A DNA stretch of 6,512 nucleotides, taken from NCBI GenBank assembly GCA_934567115.1, contig CAKTJA010000076.1, positions 1 to 6,512 of the forward strand, in the 5' to 3' direction. Position numbers and translations under genes: made by a program. Of this stretch, positions 1-5,021 are shown in pieces; the stretch's first letter is position 1, and the number at the start of each line of letters is the position of its first letter. Origin of the DNA: an uncultured Oscillospiraceae bacterium (GTDB lineage: Bacteria; Bacillota; Clostridia; Oscillospirales; Oscillospiraceae). The notes under the pieces are model-generated. The model searched no databases and had not been told where the DNA came from. It saw only the letters and a program-made list of their open reading frames with translations.

Positions 1-43
1 CCGATAAGCTCAGGACCGGGGCGTGGTGCAATGTCAAAAAGTC

Positions 44-74
44 AAGGACCGGGAGCACTGTGCTCCCGGTCCTT
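44..74. terminator. Strong perfect hairpin, probable intrinsic terminator
   Basis: A perfect 14-bp stem (44-57 with 61-74) closes a 3-nt loop, CTG. The plus-strand flank has no immediate T run: the next one is a T7 at 92-98, 17 nt downstream. On the minus strand the stem is followed by GAC and then five Ts (complement of 36-40), so termination of leftward transcription, for example from the HAD gene, fits slightly better. It could also end a gene lying to the left of the window. The structure is certain; direction and function are inferred. Confidence 0.55.
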
Positions 75-106
75 ACAAAAGAGCGGTTTCGTTTTTTTGA
101 TAATCA

Positions 107-136
107 AAGGAGCCGGGCCAAATGACCCGGCTCTTT
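107..136 (-). terminator. Hairpin downstream of the HAD gene, probable terminator
   Basis: An 11-bp stem (107-117 with 126-136, one G-U pair) encloses an 8-nt loop. It lies about 107 nt past the stop codon of the leftward HAD gene. Read on the minus strand it ends in CTCCTTTGATT, a weak T tail. It is the first strong hairpin that leftward transcripts meet; the hairpin at 44-74 would be a second barrier. Assignment to the HAD gene is inferred from position. Confidence 0.45.
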
Positions 137-242
137 CACACTTCAAACATTTTGAGACCTTCCGCAGACTGCCGCTGCGGCGCTTTATACCGTAAATTGC
201 AGAATATCAGTTGAATCTTCTGCGCGGTAAAGCAACAATGTT

Positions 243-866
243 TTACAGCATTTCGCCAAAATCCCGGATAAACCGATCGCATACGAGCGGCATCTCATCC
301 GCCGATTCCTCGAAAAAGGGATCGTAAACGCCGATGACCGTCATGCCGGCAGCCTTGGCGCTGCGGCAGGAGCGGATCGAATCGTCGAAGAAGACGCACT
401 CCTCCGGAGAAACGCCGAGCAGCTCCGCCGCTTTGAAGAAGATCGTGGGAGAGCTTTTGTCCATGCCAAGCTCCTGCGCGAAAATGACCTGCTCAAAGCA
501 GCGGTCGAGACCGTGAACGGAAAGCGCGGTGCGGCAGTGTGCGGGAATGCAGCTTGTAAAAACCGCCGTGCGTTCGCCGCGCGCGGAGAGCGCGCCAAGA
601 TACTCGCGCACATGAGGCTTGAGCGGAACGTGTCTGTAGCTGTCCTTTGCAAGCTCCAGCCATTCGGACATGATCTCGTCCACGCTTTCACTCAGTCCGC
701 AGTGCCTTTTGGTAAATTCCGCCGCAAGCGGAAAGATGGTGTGCGCCACACCCTCATAGTACTCTCTTGTGTAGGGAAGGCCGCGCCGGGCAAGGAAGGT
801 TTTGTCCACCTCGGCCCAGATGCCGTTGGAATCAATAAGCGTTCCGTCAAGATCAAAGATATGCAT
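243..866 (-). CDS. HAD-superfamily phosphatase (HAD-IA, beta-phosphoglucomutase/phosphatase-like)
   Basis: Predicted cytosolic Mg2+-dependent phosphohydrolase or phosphomutase of 207 aa, the usual size for subfamily IA. All four HAD motifs are visible: motif I DLDGTL with nucleophile Asp5 and acid Asp7; motif II VFTS with Thr104/Ser105; motif III Lys137 in MDKSSP; motif IV FFDDS with Asp161/Asp162. Residues about 15-85 are helical and form a C1 cap, which sets substrate choice. The start chosen is the ATG at 866, because AGGAG (complement of 874-878) lies 7 nt upstream; an in-frame ATG 10 codons earlier has no comparable site and would put a basic-aromatic tail before motif I. It is transcribed divergently from the transporter gene, from the promoter at 965-993. 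The substrate cannot be told: sugar phosphates, phosphoglycolate and nucleotides are all possible. Family is secure, specific role is not. Confidence 0.9.
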   Translation of the reverse strand: MHIFDLDGTLIDSNGIWAEVDKTFLARRGLPYTREYYEGVAHTIFPLAAEFTKRHCGLSESVDEIMSEWLELAKDSYRHVPLKPHVREYLGALSARGERTAVFTSCIPAHCRTALSVHGLDRCFEQVIFAQELGMDKSSPTIFFKAAELLGVSPEECVFFDDSIRSCRSAKAAGMTVIGVYDPFFEESADEMPLVCDRFIRDFGEML

Positions 867-964
867 TGAAGAACTCCTGTAAAAATATTTTTGCAAGGGC
901 TTGCCAAGCGGGGCGAATTTTTGCTACGATAGGCGATATTCTTAACGTGAATTATATAGCACGG

Positions 965-993
965 ATTATACCACTGCTGAAAGGGGCGGGCAA
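965..993 (-). promoter_or_regulatory. Sigma-A-type promoter for the HAD gene
   Basis: Read on the minus strand: TTGCCC (complement of 988-993), a 17-nt spacer, then a perfect TATAAT (complement of 965-970) preceded by TGG, close to an extended -10. Predicted transcription start is near 958, giving a leader of about 90 nt before the HAD start at 866. The -35 box overlaps the purine-rich ribosome-binding stretch of the divergent transporter gene (981-990), so the two genes share control DNA. Confidence 0.65.
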
Positions 994-998
994 GTATT

Positions 999-1940
999 AT
1001 GAAAAAAACAAATACAAAGCAGGTGCTTCTGCCGCTCATCACCTCGTTCATCTGGGGCAGCTCGTTTGTGGCGCAAAGCCTCGGCGCGGGGAAGGTCGGC
1101 GGCTTCACCTTCACGGCGGCACGGTCGATCCCGGCGGCGCTGGCGCTTTTTGCGTTTCTGCTCGTTCGGCGGCATGCGAAGCATGAGGAGCGCTATACGG
1201 CGCGGCAGAAAAGAGATCTCATCGAGGGCGGCCTCGTCTGCGGCGTTTTTCTGACGCTGGGGACGAACCTTCAGCAGATCGGCATTGCGGACACGACCGC
1301 CGGCAAGGCGGGCTTTATCACGGCGCTTTATATCGTGCTCGTGCCGCTGGTCGGCATCTTCCTCGGGAAAAAGGCGGGCGGACGTCTTTTCCTCTGTGTG
1401 GCCATCGCGGTCGTCGGGCTTTATTTTCTCTGCTTTAAGGGCGGCGAGGGCGTGACCGGCTTCGGAAAGGGAGACTTTCTTGTATTTCTTTCGGCCTTTG
1501 CCTTTACCGGCCATATCCTTGTGGTGGACCATTATGTGAAAAAGGTGGACGGCATCGCGCTCTCCTGCGTTCAGTTTACCGTGGTGGTCGTGATCTCGTC
1601 GATCTGCGCCGCTGCGTTTGAGACGGTCGATTTCGCCGCGCTTAAGGAATGCACATTTTATATTCTTTATATCGGCATCCTTTCCAGCGCGATCGGCTAT
1701 ACGTTCCAGATCCTCGCGCAGAAGGATGGGGATCCGACGGTCGTTTCTCTGCTGCTGAGCCTGGAGTCTTTTTTCGCGGTGGTCTGCGGCGCGATCATCC
1801 TGCACGAGCGCATGAGCGGGAGAGAGTATCTCGGCTGTGCGCTGATGCTTGCGGCGGTGATCCTCTCGCAGCTTCCCGAGAAGGGGAGGGGGGAGGTCTC
1901 CGATCCGCAGCGCACGGACGGCGTGTCGGAGGTCCGGTGA
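999..1940 (+). CDS. EamA/DMT-superfamily transporter
   Basis: Integral membrane protein of 313 aa from the drug/metabolite transporter superfamily, predicted to move small metabolites (amino acids, metabolites or drugs; substrate unknown). About ten hydrophobic segments are arranged as two EamA repeats. The first begins at residues 8-28 with IWGSSFVAQ and includes TTAGKAGFITALYIVLVP near 99-116. The second runs from about residue 160 to 292 and holds the family signature region, AIGYTFQILAQ (211-221), then LLLSLESFFAVVCGAIILHE (231-250). The C-terminus (about 293-313) is polar and probably cytoplasmic. The ATG start has AAGGGG 12 nt upstream, a rather long spacing, and no better start is in reach. 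A possible promoter is TTGCCA (901-906), 18 nt, TACGAT (925-930), weaker than the divergent one. It appears monocistronic, followed by the hairpin at 1961-1996. Confidence 0.9.
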   Translation: MKKTNTKQVLLPLITSFIWGSSFVAQSLGAGKVGGFTFTAARSIPAALALFAFLLVRRHAKHEERYTARQKRDLIEGGLVCGVFLTLGTNLQQIGIADTTAGKAGFITALYIVLVPLVGIFLGKKAGGRLFLCVAIAVVGLYFLCFKGGEGVTGFGKGDFLVFLSAFAFTGHILVVDHYVKKVDGIALSCVQFTVVVVISSICAAAFETVDFAALKECTFYILYIGILSSAIGYTFQILAQKDGDPTVVSLLLSLESFFAVVCGAIILHERMSGREYLGCALMLAAVILSQLPEKGRGEVSDPQRTDGVSEVR

Positions 1941-1960
1941 CGTATCGTCCCTGAATAAAA

Positions 1961-1996
1961 CATGGAGCCGTCGGTCTGCGGACCGGCGGCTCCATG
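1961..1996 (+). terminator. Long GC-rich hairpin after the transporter gene
   Basis: A 16-bp stem (1961-1976 with 1981-1996, one G-U pair) closes a UGCG loop on a C-G pair, which fits the very stable UNCG tetraloop class. It starts 21 nt after the transporter stop codon, where a terminator is expected. The plus-strand tail is poor (GCGTTTGGG), while the minus-strand tail is TTTTATT, so it may act in both directions or mainly block leftward transcripts. Its core is repeated at 2138-2163. Confidence 0.55.
1966..1991. repeat. Copy 1 of a 26-bp repeated hairpin core
   Basis: These 26 bases are identical to 2138-2163, 172 bp further on. The unit is an inverted repeat, AGCCGTCGGTC / GACCGGCGGCT, around TGCG. 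Only the outer bases of the two hairpins differ. Confidence 0.8.
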
Positions 1997-2136
1997 CGTT
2001 TGGGAGAGGTTCTTCTCCGCGCCGCGCGGTTCTCATACAATAAAAAAGCTTCGACCTCAACAACGCGGGATGGCATTTGCAGACGTCCCGCGCGCATTCT
2101 TTCCGCCGGGAAAGATTTGCCGCTCTTTGCGGTCTC

Positions 2137-2169
2137 AAGCCGTCGGTCTGCGGACCGGCGGCTTTTCTT
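2137..2169 (+). terminator. Second hairpin with T-rich tail, likely rho-independent terminator
   Basis: A 12-bp stem (2137-2148 with 2153-2164) closes the same TGCG loop as the hairpin at 1961-1996. Here the plus-strand tail reads TTTTCTTC from 2163, a better terminator tail. It could be a back-up terminator for the transporter transcript or end a short RNA made from the 1997-2136 interval. Confidence 0.55.
2138..2163. repeat. Copy 2 of the 26-bp repeated hairpin core
   Basis: Identical to 1966-1991, in the same orientation. The repeat unit is itself palindromic, so orientation is given by the G-U pair on its left arm. Two copies within one intergenic region suggest either a duplicated terminator or a REP-like dispersed palindrome. 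Confidence 0.8.
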
Positions 2170-2245
2170 CGTGTAAATGGCGGTATTATATTTTACTCCG
2201 GATCTGCATATCATGACGTGAACGATTGCGAGGGAGGACTTGACC

Positions 2246-2656
2246 ATGGAAAAAGGAAAACGTCCGGACGGAAGATCGATCTGCTTCGGCGCGGCGGTCA
2301 GCATGGGGGCGTACCTGCTTCTGCTGATGCTCGCGGCGTACCTGACGTTGAGCGGGAGGGTGGACGAAGCGCTTTCGGGACGCACCGTATGGCTGTGCGC
2401 GTGCATAGCGGCGTTTGCCGGCGCGGTGACGGCGGCGCGAAAGCGGAGGAGCGGCACGGCGGCTCTGCTTTGCGCAGGAATATTCGGGGGAAGCCTGCTG
2501 CTCATCGGCTTCCTGACGCAGGACGCGCTGGAGCCGTACGGCGCGGGAGCGATGCTTGCGGCGGTGGCGGCGGGAGCCTTGCTGTCTCTGCTTCTCCTTC
2601 GTCGAAAGAGTGAACGGAAGGGGAAGCGGCGCAAGGCGGTCCGGGCGCGCCGGTGA
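2246..2656 (+). CDS. TIGR04086-type small membrane protein
   Basis: Small integral membrane protein of 136 aa with four predicted helices (about residues 12-35, 47-63, 70-90 and 99-118) and a strongly basic, Arg/Lys-rich C-terminal tail (119-136) expected in the cytoplasm. Size, helix spacing and the Gly/Ala-rich helices match the TIGR04086 family of Firmicutes membrane proteins, whose function is unknown to me. The ATG at 2246 is preferred over an in-frame TTG at 2240 because AGGGAGG (2231-2237) is 8 nt from the ATG but only 2 nt from the TTG. In many Clostridia this family sits next to yajC or to the SCIFF peptide genes; neither is found here and the gene appears to stand alone. Family assignment is by overall pattern and moderately sure; the membrane topology is clear. 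Confidence 0.7.
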   Translation: MEKGKRPDGRSICFGAAVSMGAYLLLLMLAAYLTLSGRVDEALSGRTVWLCACIAAFAGAVTAARKRRSGTAALLCAGIFGGSLLLIGFLTQDALEPYGAGAMLAAVAAGALLSLLLLRRKSERKGKRRKAVRARR

Positions 2657-2776
2657 GCGAATGTCCGGCGGACGCTCATCAAAAGCGGCGGACCCGAAGT
2701 CCGGGCGCGGCGGTGTTCACGGATTGCACAAAAATACGGCGGAACCCGATGGGTGCGGCTGTGGAGTAGGACTTCC

Positions 2777-2814
2777 AGATGTAGTGAAGCGCTTTTTGGG
2801 GCGGCACCACATCT
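2777..2814. repeat. Inverted repeat / hairpin of unknown role
   Basis: AGATGTAGTG (2777-2786) pairs with CACCACATCT (2805-2814): 9 of 10 pairs with one A-C mismatch, around an 18-nt loop. A competing pairing, GAAGC (2786-2790) with GCTTC (2816-2820), uses part of the same stretch. There is no T run after it on the plus strand, so it is not a standard terminator. Confidence 0.4.
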
Positions 2815-2839
2815 TGCTTCAAAGCTCGAGGTTCAATTG

Positions 2840-2863
2840 GTTTACATAATTTAGTTTACATAA
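2840..2863. repeat. Tandem 14-bp repeat resembling XerD-arm half-sites
   Basis: GTTTACATAA occurs at 2840-2849 and again at 2854-2863, a period of 14 bp. On the minus strand the copy at 2853-2863 reads TTATGTAAACT, identical to the XerD-binding arm of Firmicutes dif sites as I recall them; the copy at 2839-2849 differs at one base (TTATGTAAACC). No matching XerC arm is at the right distance, so this is not a complete dif site. Confidence 0.6.
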
Positions 2864-2910
2864 AATTTTTGGCATAATCGACGAAAATTTGAAAAAATGA
2901 GGAAATATGC

Positions 2911-2939
2911 TTGCGAAACAGGAAGAAATGTCCTATATT
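2911..2939 (+). promoter_or_regulatory. Candidate sigma-A-type promoter for spoIIM-xerD
   Basis: TTGCGA (2911-2916), a 17-nt spacer, and TATATT (2934-2939) in AT-rich DNA upstream of the spoIIM-xerD operon. Predicted start is near 2946, giving a leader of about 65 nt. Boxes match the consensus at 4/6 and 5/6. I looked for a mother-cell sigma-E promoter, expected for spoIIM in Bacillus, and found no arrangement with correct spacing. Confidence 0.4.
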
Positions 2940-3011
2940 TATTAGGAGCTTGATTCCCTTGCTTTTTGCGCCAGGCATAGTTCCCCGGCGGAAAACAGTG
3001 AGGGATTTACC

Positions 3012-3641
3012 TTGAAGCAAAAACGATTGGCTGCGCGGGTGCAATGCATCTCGCTGCAAAAAGTACCGACGACCATGCTGGCGCTGGCGGCTTGTTTCCT
3101 GCTCGGCGCCGTTCTCGGACGGCTTGTTTCGCTCCATTGCGCGGAGGAGCTGGGGGCCGAGCTCAGGCGCTATCTTGACGGATACCTGTCCCTTCGGGCG
3201 GAGCCTCAGTTGTCTGCCTCGGTCATCGGGCGGACGGCGGTGTGCTTTTTCCGCGCTCCGGTCGCGGTCTTCCTGCTGGGATTTGCTTCCATCGGCGTGC
3301 TGCTGATCCCGGCTGTGTGCGCCGCGCAGGGCTTTCTGCTTTCGTTTTCGCTTTTCTGCTTTTCCGCCGGTCTGGGGCGCGACGGTTTTTTCCTTCTGCT
3401 CGCCCTGTTTGCCGTTCGGCTGATAGCGGTGCTTCCCTGTACGCTTCTGCTTGGCAGCGCCTCGTGGGAGACGGCGCGGTCGCTTGCGGCGTTTTCGCTT
3501 GGCGGCGGGAAGCGGGCAAAGCCGGTATCGTACGGAGGACGGTGCTGGTCGCGTTTCGGCGTTTCGTGTGTGTGTTTGGCGCTTGGCGCCGCGTTGGAGC
3601 TGTGGATCGTTCCGCAGGTTCTGTCGCTTCTGCTGCGCTGA
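3012..3641 (+). CDS. spoIIM: Stage II sporulation protein M-like membrane protein
   Basis: Predicted polytopic membrane protein of 209 aa, close to the length of Bacillus SpoIIM (about 214 aa). In Bacillus SpoIIM anchors the SpoIID-SpoIIM-SpoIIP complex, which remodels peptidoglycan during engulfment of the forespore. Hydrophobic segments lie at about residues 20-41, 79-103, 104-120, 126-149 and 182-206, giving the five helices expected for the family, with a polar loop at 42-74. The start is a TTG at 3012: GAGGG (3000-3004) is 7 nt upstream and no ATG or GTG is better placed; the first in-frame ATG (codon 22) lies inside the first helix. The gene is followed 31 nt later by xerD, a neighbour pair common in Clostridia, which is a large part of this call. 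Sequence similarity is diffuse, so another small membrane protein is possible. Confidence 0.65.
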   Translation: MKQKRLAARVQCISLQKVPTTMLALAACFLLGAVLGRLVSLHCAEELGAELRRYLDGYLSLRAEPQLSASVIGRTAVCFFRAPVAVFLLGFASIGVLLIPAVCAAQGFLLSFSLFCFSAGLGRDGFFLLLALFAVRLIAVLPCTLLLGSASWETARSLAAFSLGGGKRAKPVSYGGRCWSRFGVSCVCLALGAALELWIVPQVLSLLLR

Positions 3642-3672
3642 TTTTTGGATTTTTATGGAGGGGGGCGCTTTT

Positions 3673-4560
3673 ATGCCCGCAGATTATCTGGAGCTGTATC
3701 GGAAGTATCTTCTGGAAGACAAGCGCGCTTCCCAGAACACGGTCAGCTCCTACCTGCGCGACCTGCGCCAGTTTTCGGAATATCTTTCCATACGGAGCAT
3801 TGCCGACCCGCGAAAGCTCAAGAGCAATGTGATCGGAGAGTATGTTCTGTGGATGAGCGGAAAGGGAAAATCCGCCGCCACCGTTACCCGCGCCGTTGCG
3901 TCGATCAAATCCTTTTATGCGTTTTTGCTTGAGCGCGGCGAGGTGAAGGTCAACCCCGCGAAGAATGTTACCGCCGCCAAGGTCGAGAGGAAGTTTCCCG
4001 AGATACTCACCGGCAAGGAGGTCGAGCTTTTCCTCGATCAGCCGCAGTGCGTCGACGCGAAGGGCTGCCGCGACCACGCGATGCTTGAGCTTCTATACGC
4101 AACGGGCATCCGCGTGAGCGAACTTATCGCGCTTGACGAGAATGATTGCAGCCTGTCTGCCGGCTTCATCCGCTGCCGGAGCAAGGGACGCGAGCGCATC
4201 ATTCCGCTCTACCCGGCTGCGGTAAAGGCGCTGACCGATTACATCAGAGATATTCGTCCGCAGCTGCTTGCCGATCCGGACGAGGAGGCGCTGTTTGTCA
4301 ACATGAGCGGCGAACGCATGAGCCGGCAGGGCTTCTGGAAGATCATCAAGCATTATCAGGAGACGGCGCAGATCGAAAAGGACATCACCCCCCATACGCT
4401 GCGCCACTCGTTTGCGGTGCATCTGCTCGAAAACGGGGCGGACCTTCGCTCCATACAGGAGATGCTTGGTCACGCGGATATTTCCTCCACGCAGATCTAT
4501 ACGCGCGTCGTGAAAAAGCAGCTGCGGGATATCTACCGGAAGGCGCACCCGAGGGCGTGA
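3673..4560 (+). CDS. xerD: Tyrosine site-specific recombinase XerD
   Basis: Cytosolic DNA recombinase of 295 aa, the normal XerC/XerD size. With a partner Xer protein it resolves chromosome dimers at dif by strand cleavage through a 3'-phosphotyrosine. The N-terminal SAM-like DNA-binding domain covers about residues 1-90 and the catalytic domain 105-290. All active-site residues are present: Arg147 (ATGIRVSEL), Lys171 (SKGRERIIP), His241 and Arg244 (HTLRHSF), His267 (LGHADISST) and nucleophile Tyr276 (IYTRV). Spacing is almost the same as in E. coli XerD. The start at 3673 is supported by GGAGGGGGG ending 7 nt upstream; an in-frame ATG at 3655 overlaps that site and is rejected. It is probably co-transcribed with spoIIM and ends before the terminator at 4652-4677. 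XerD rather than XerC is inferred from the spoIIM neighbour and the absence of a codV/hslVU context. Confidence 0.93.
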   Translation: MPADYLELYRKYLLEDKRASQNTVSSYLRDLRQFSEYLSIRSIADPRKLKSNVIGEYVLWMSGKGKSAATVTRAVASIKSFYAFLLERGEVKVNPAKNVTAAKVERKFPEILTGKEVELFLDQPQCVDAKGCRDHAMLELLYATGIRVSELIALDENDCSLSAGFIRCRSKGRERIIPLYPAAVKALTDYIRDIRPQLLADPDEEALFVNMSGERMSRQGFWKIIKHYQETAQIEKDITPHTLRHSFAVHLLENGADLRSIQEMLGHADISSTQIYTRVVKKQLRDIYRKAHPRA

Positions 4561-4651
4561 GCGGAGCGGTATGCGCGTCCGGAGCTGTCAGGGCCGCGCG
4601 AGCGTATTTTGCAAAGCGAAAAAAGCATTGATTTAAAATAAGGAAAGCAGG

Positions 4652-4677
4652 AACCGGGCCGGGCGGCCCGGTTTTTT
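4652..4677 (+). terminator. Rho-independent terminator of the spoIIM-xerD operon
   Basis: A 9-bp stem, AACCGGGCC (4652-4660) with GGCCCGGTT (4665-4673), closes the loop GGGC and runs directly into six Ts (4672-4677). It lies 91 nt after the xerD stop codon. This is the clearest intrinsic terminator in the window and separates xerD from the genes that follow. Confidence 0.9.
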
Positions 4678-4769
4678 GATTCGACGGCGCCGCTCAAGCG
4701 CGCCCGCTTCTTTTTGCGGATGCACCTGTACCGCCCCGCAGGCATAACATACTGCAGGGAGGGGGAACT

Positions 4770-5021
4770 ATGGATCGTTATCTATTGGTCGCGCGTTCCA
4801 TCACACATGCCCAGCAGATGCTGAAGGCGCTTGAGCGCGGAGGGATCCGCACGCGGGTGCTCCGTGCGAGCGCGGAGCTGACCGGACGCGGCTGCGGATA
4901 TACGCTTGAGGTTTCGCAGCGCAGCTATGCCGCCGCGATCCGCAGATTGCAGGACGCGCAGCTGCGGCCGCTCAAGGTGATCCACCAGAGCGGAGGAGAA
5001 AGGCAAGAGGTAGACACATGA
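4770..5021 (+). CDS. DUF3343 / putative Se/S carrier-like protein
   Basis: Small cytosolic protein of 83 aa resembling the DUF3343 family (Pfam PF11823, described as putative Se/S carrier protein-like). The order is typical: an opening strand [10 protein letters not shown], helix [15 protein letters not shown] (11-25), strand IRTRVLRAS, then the cysteine motif GCGYTLEV with Cys42-Gly43, a second helix (about 51-62), and a final strand PLKVIH (67-72). Cys42 is the only cysteine and the presumed carrier residue. Start: AGGGAGGGGG (4756-4765) directly precedes the ATG. The stop codon overlaps the start of the desulfurase gene by 4 bp (ATGA), so the two are probably translationally coupled and functionally linked. 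A role in passing persulfide or selenide from the desulfurase is inference from family name, the cysteine and the neighbour; no substrate is shown. No convincing promoter was found in 4678-4769. Confidence 0.8.
   Translation: MDRYLLVARSITHAQQMLKALERGGIRTRVLRASAELTGRGCGYTLEVSQRSYAAAIRRLQDAQLRPLKVIHQSGGERQEVDT

Larger units (their letters stand above)
2657..3011. other. 355-bp intergenic region: GC-rich partial duplication, hairpins, AT-rich island
   Basis: No convincing gene. At the left, a small hairpin starts on the stop codon of the membrane-protein gene (TGAGC 2654-2658 with GCTCA 2674-2678, GTCC 2663-2666 with GGAC 2670-2673) without a T tail. Bases 2699-2715 repeat 2639-2655 with 16 of 17 matches, and AAGCGGC occurs at 2624 and again at 2683, which suggests an eroded duplication of about 60 bp of the gene's 3' end. 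A hairpin follows at 2777-2814. From about 2830 to 2960 the base composition turns sharply AT-rich and includes the tandem repeat at 2840-2863 and the promoter candidate at 2911-2939. Confidence 0.6.

Noticed and set aside
1649..1954. Additional plus-strand frames inside the transporter and elsewhere (for example 1994-2176 and 2077-2613)
   Set aside because: They lack ribosome-binding sites and domain content, and several run through the hairpin repeats or into the frame of a better supported gene.
966..2138. Long 390-codon open frame on the minus strand
   Set aside because: It lies opposite the transporter gene, whose membrane-protein pattern is unmistakable. The minus-strand translation is Arg/Asp/His-rich with no recognisable domain and is a by-product of GC-rich codon use.
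2816..2842. tRNA fragment (GGTTCAATTGG looks like a T-loop)
   Set aside because: No acceptor stem, anticodon arm or CCA-proximal pairing can be built around it.
2657..2849. A short SCIFF-type cysteine-rich peptide gene after the TIGR04086-like gene
   Set aside because: No frame gives the cysteine-rich peptide. The open frame through this region is out of register with any good start site and has no such motif.
2836..2878. Complete dif site
   Set aside because: Only XerD-arm-like sequence is present. Aligning the 28-bp dif frame leaves about 3 of 11 matches in the XerC arm.
4678..4769. Riboswitch before the DUF3343-desulfurase pair
   Set aside because: Only 92 bp are available, and I could build no stable conserved-looking aptamer fold or terminator/antiterminator pair.
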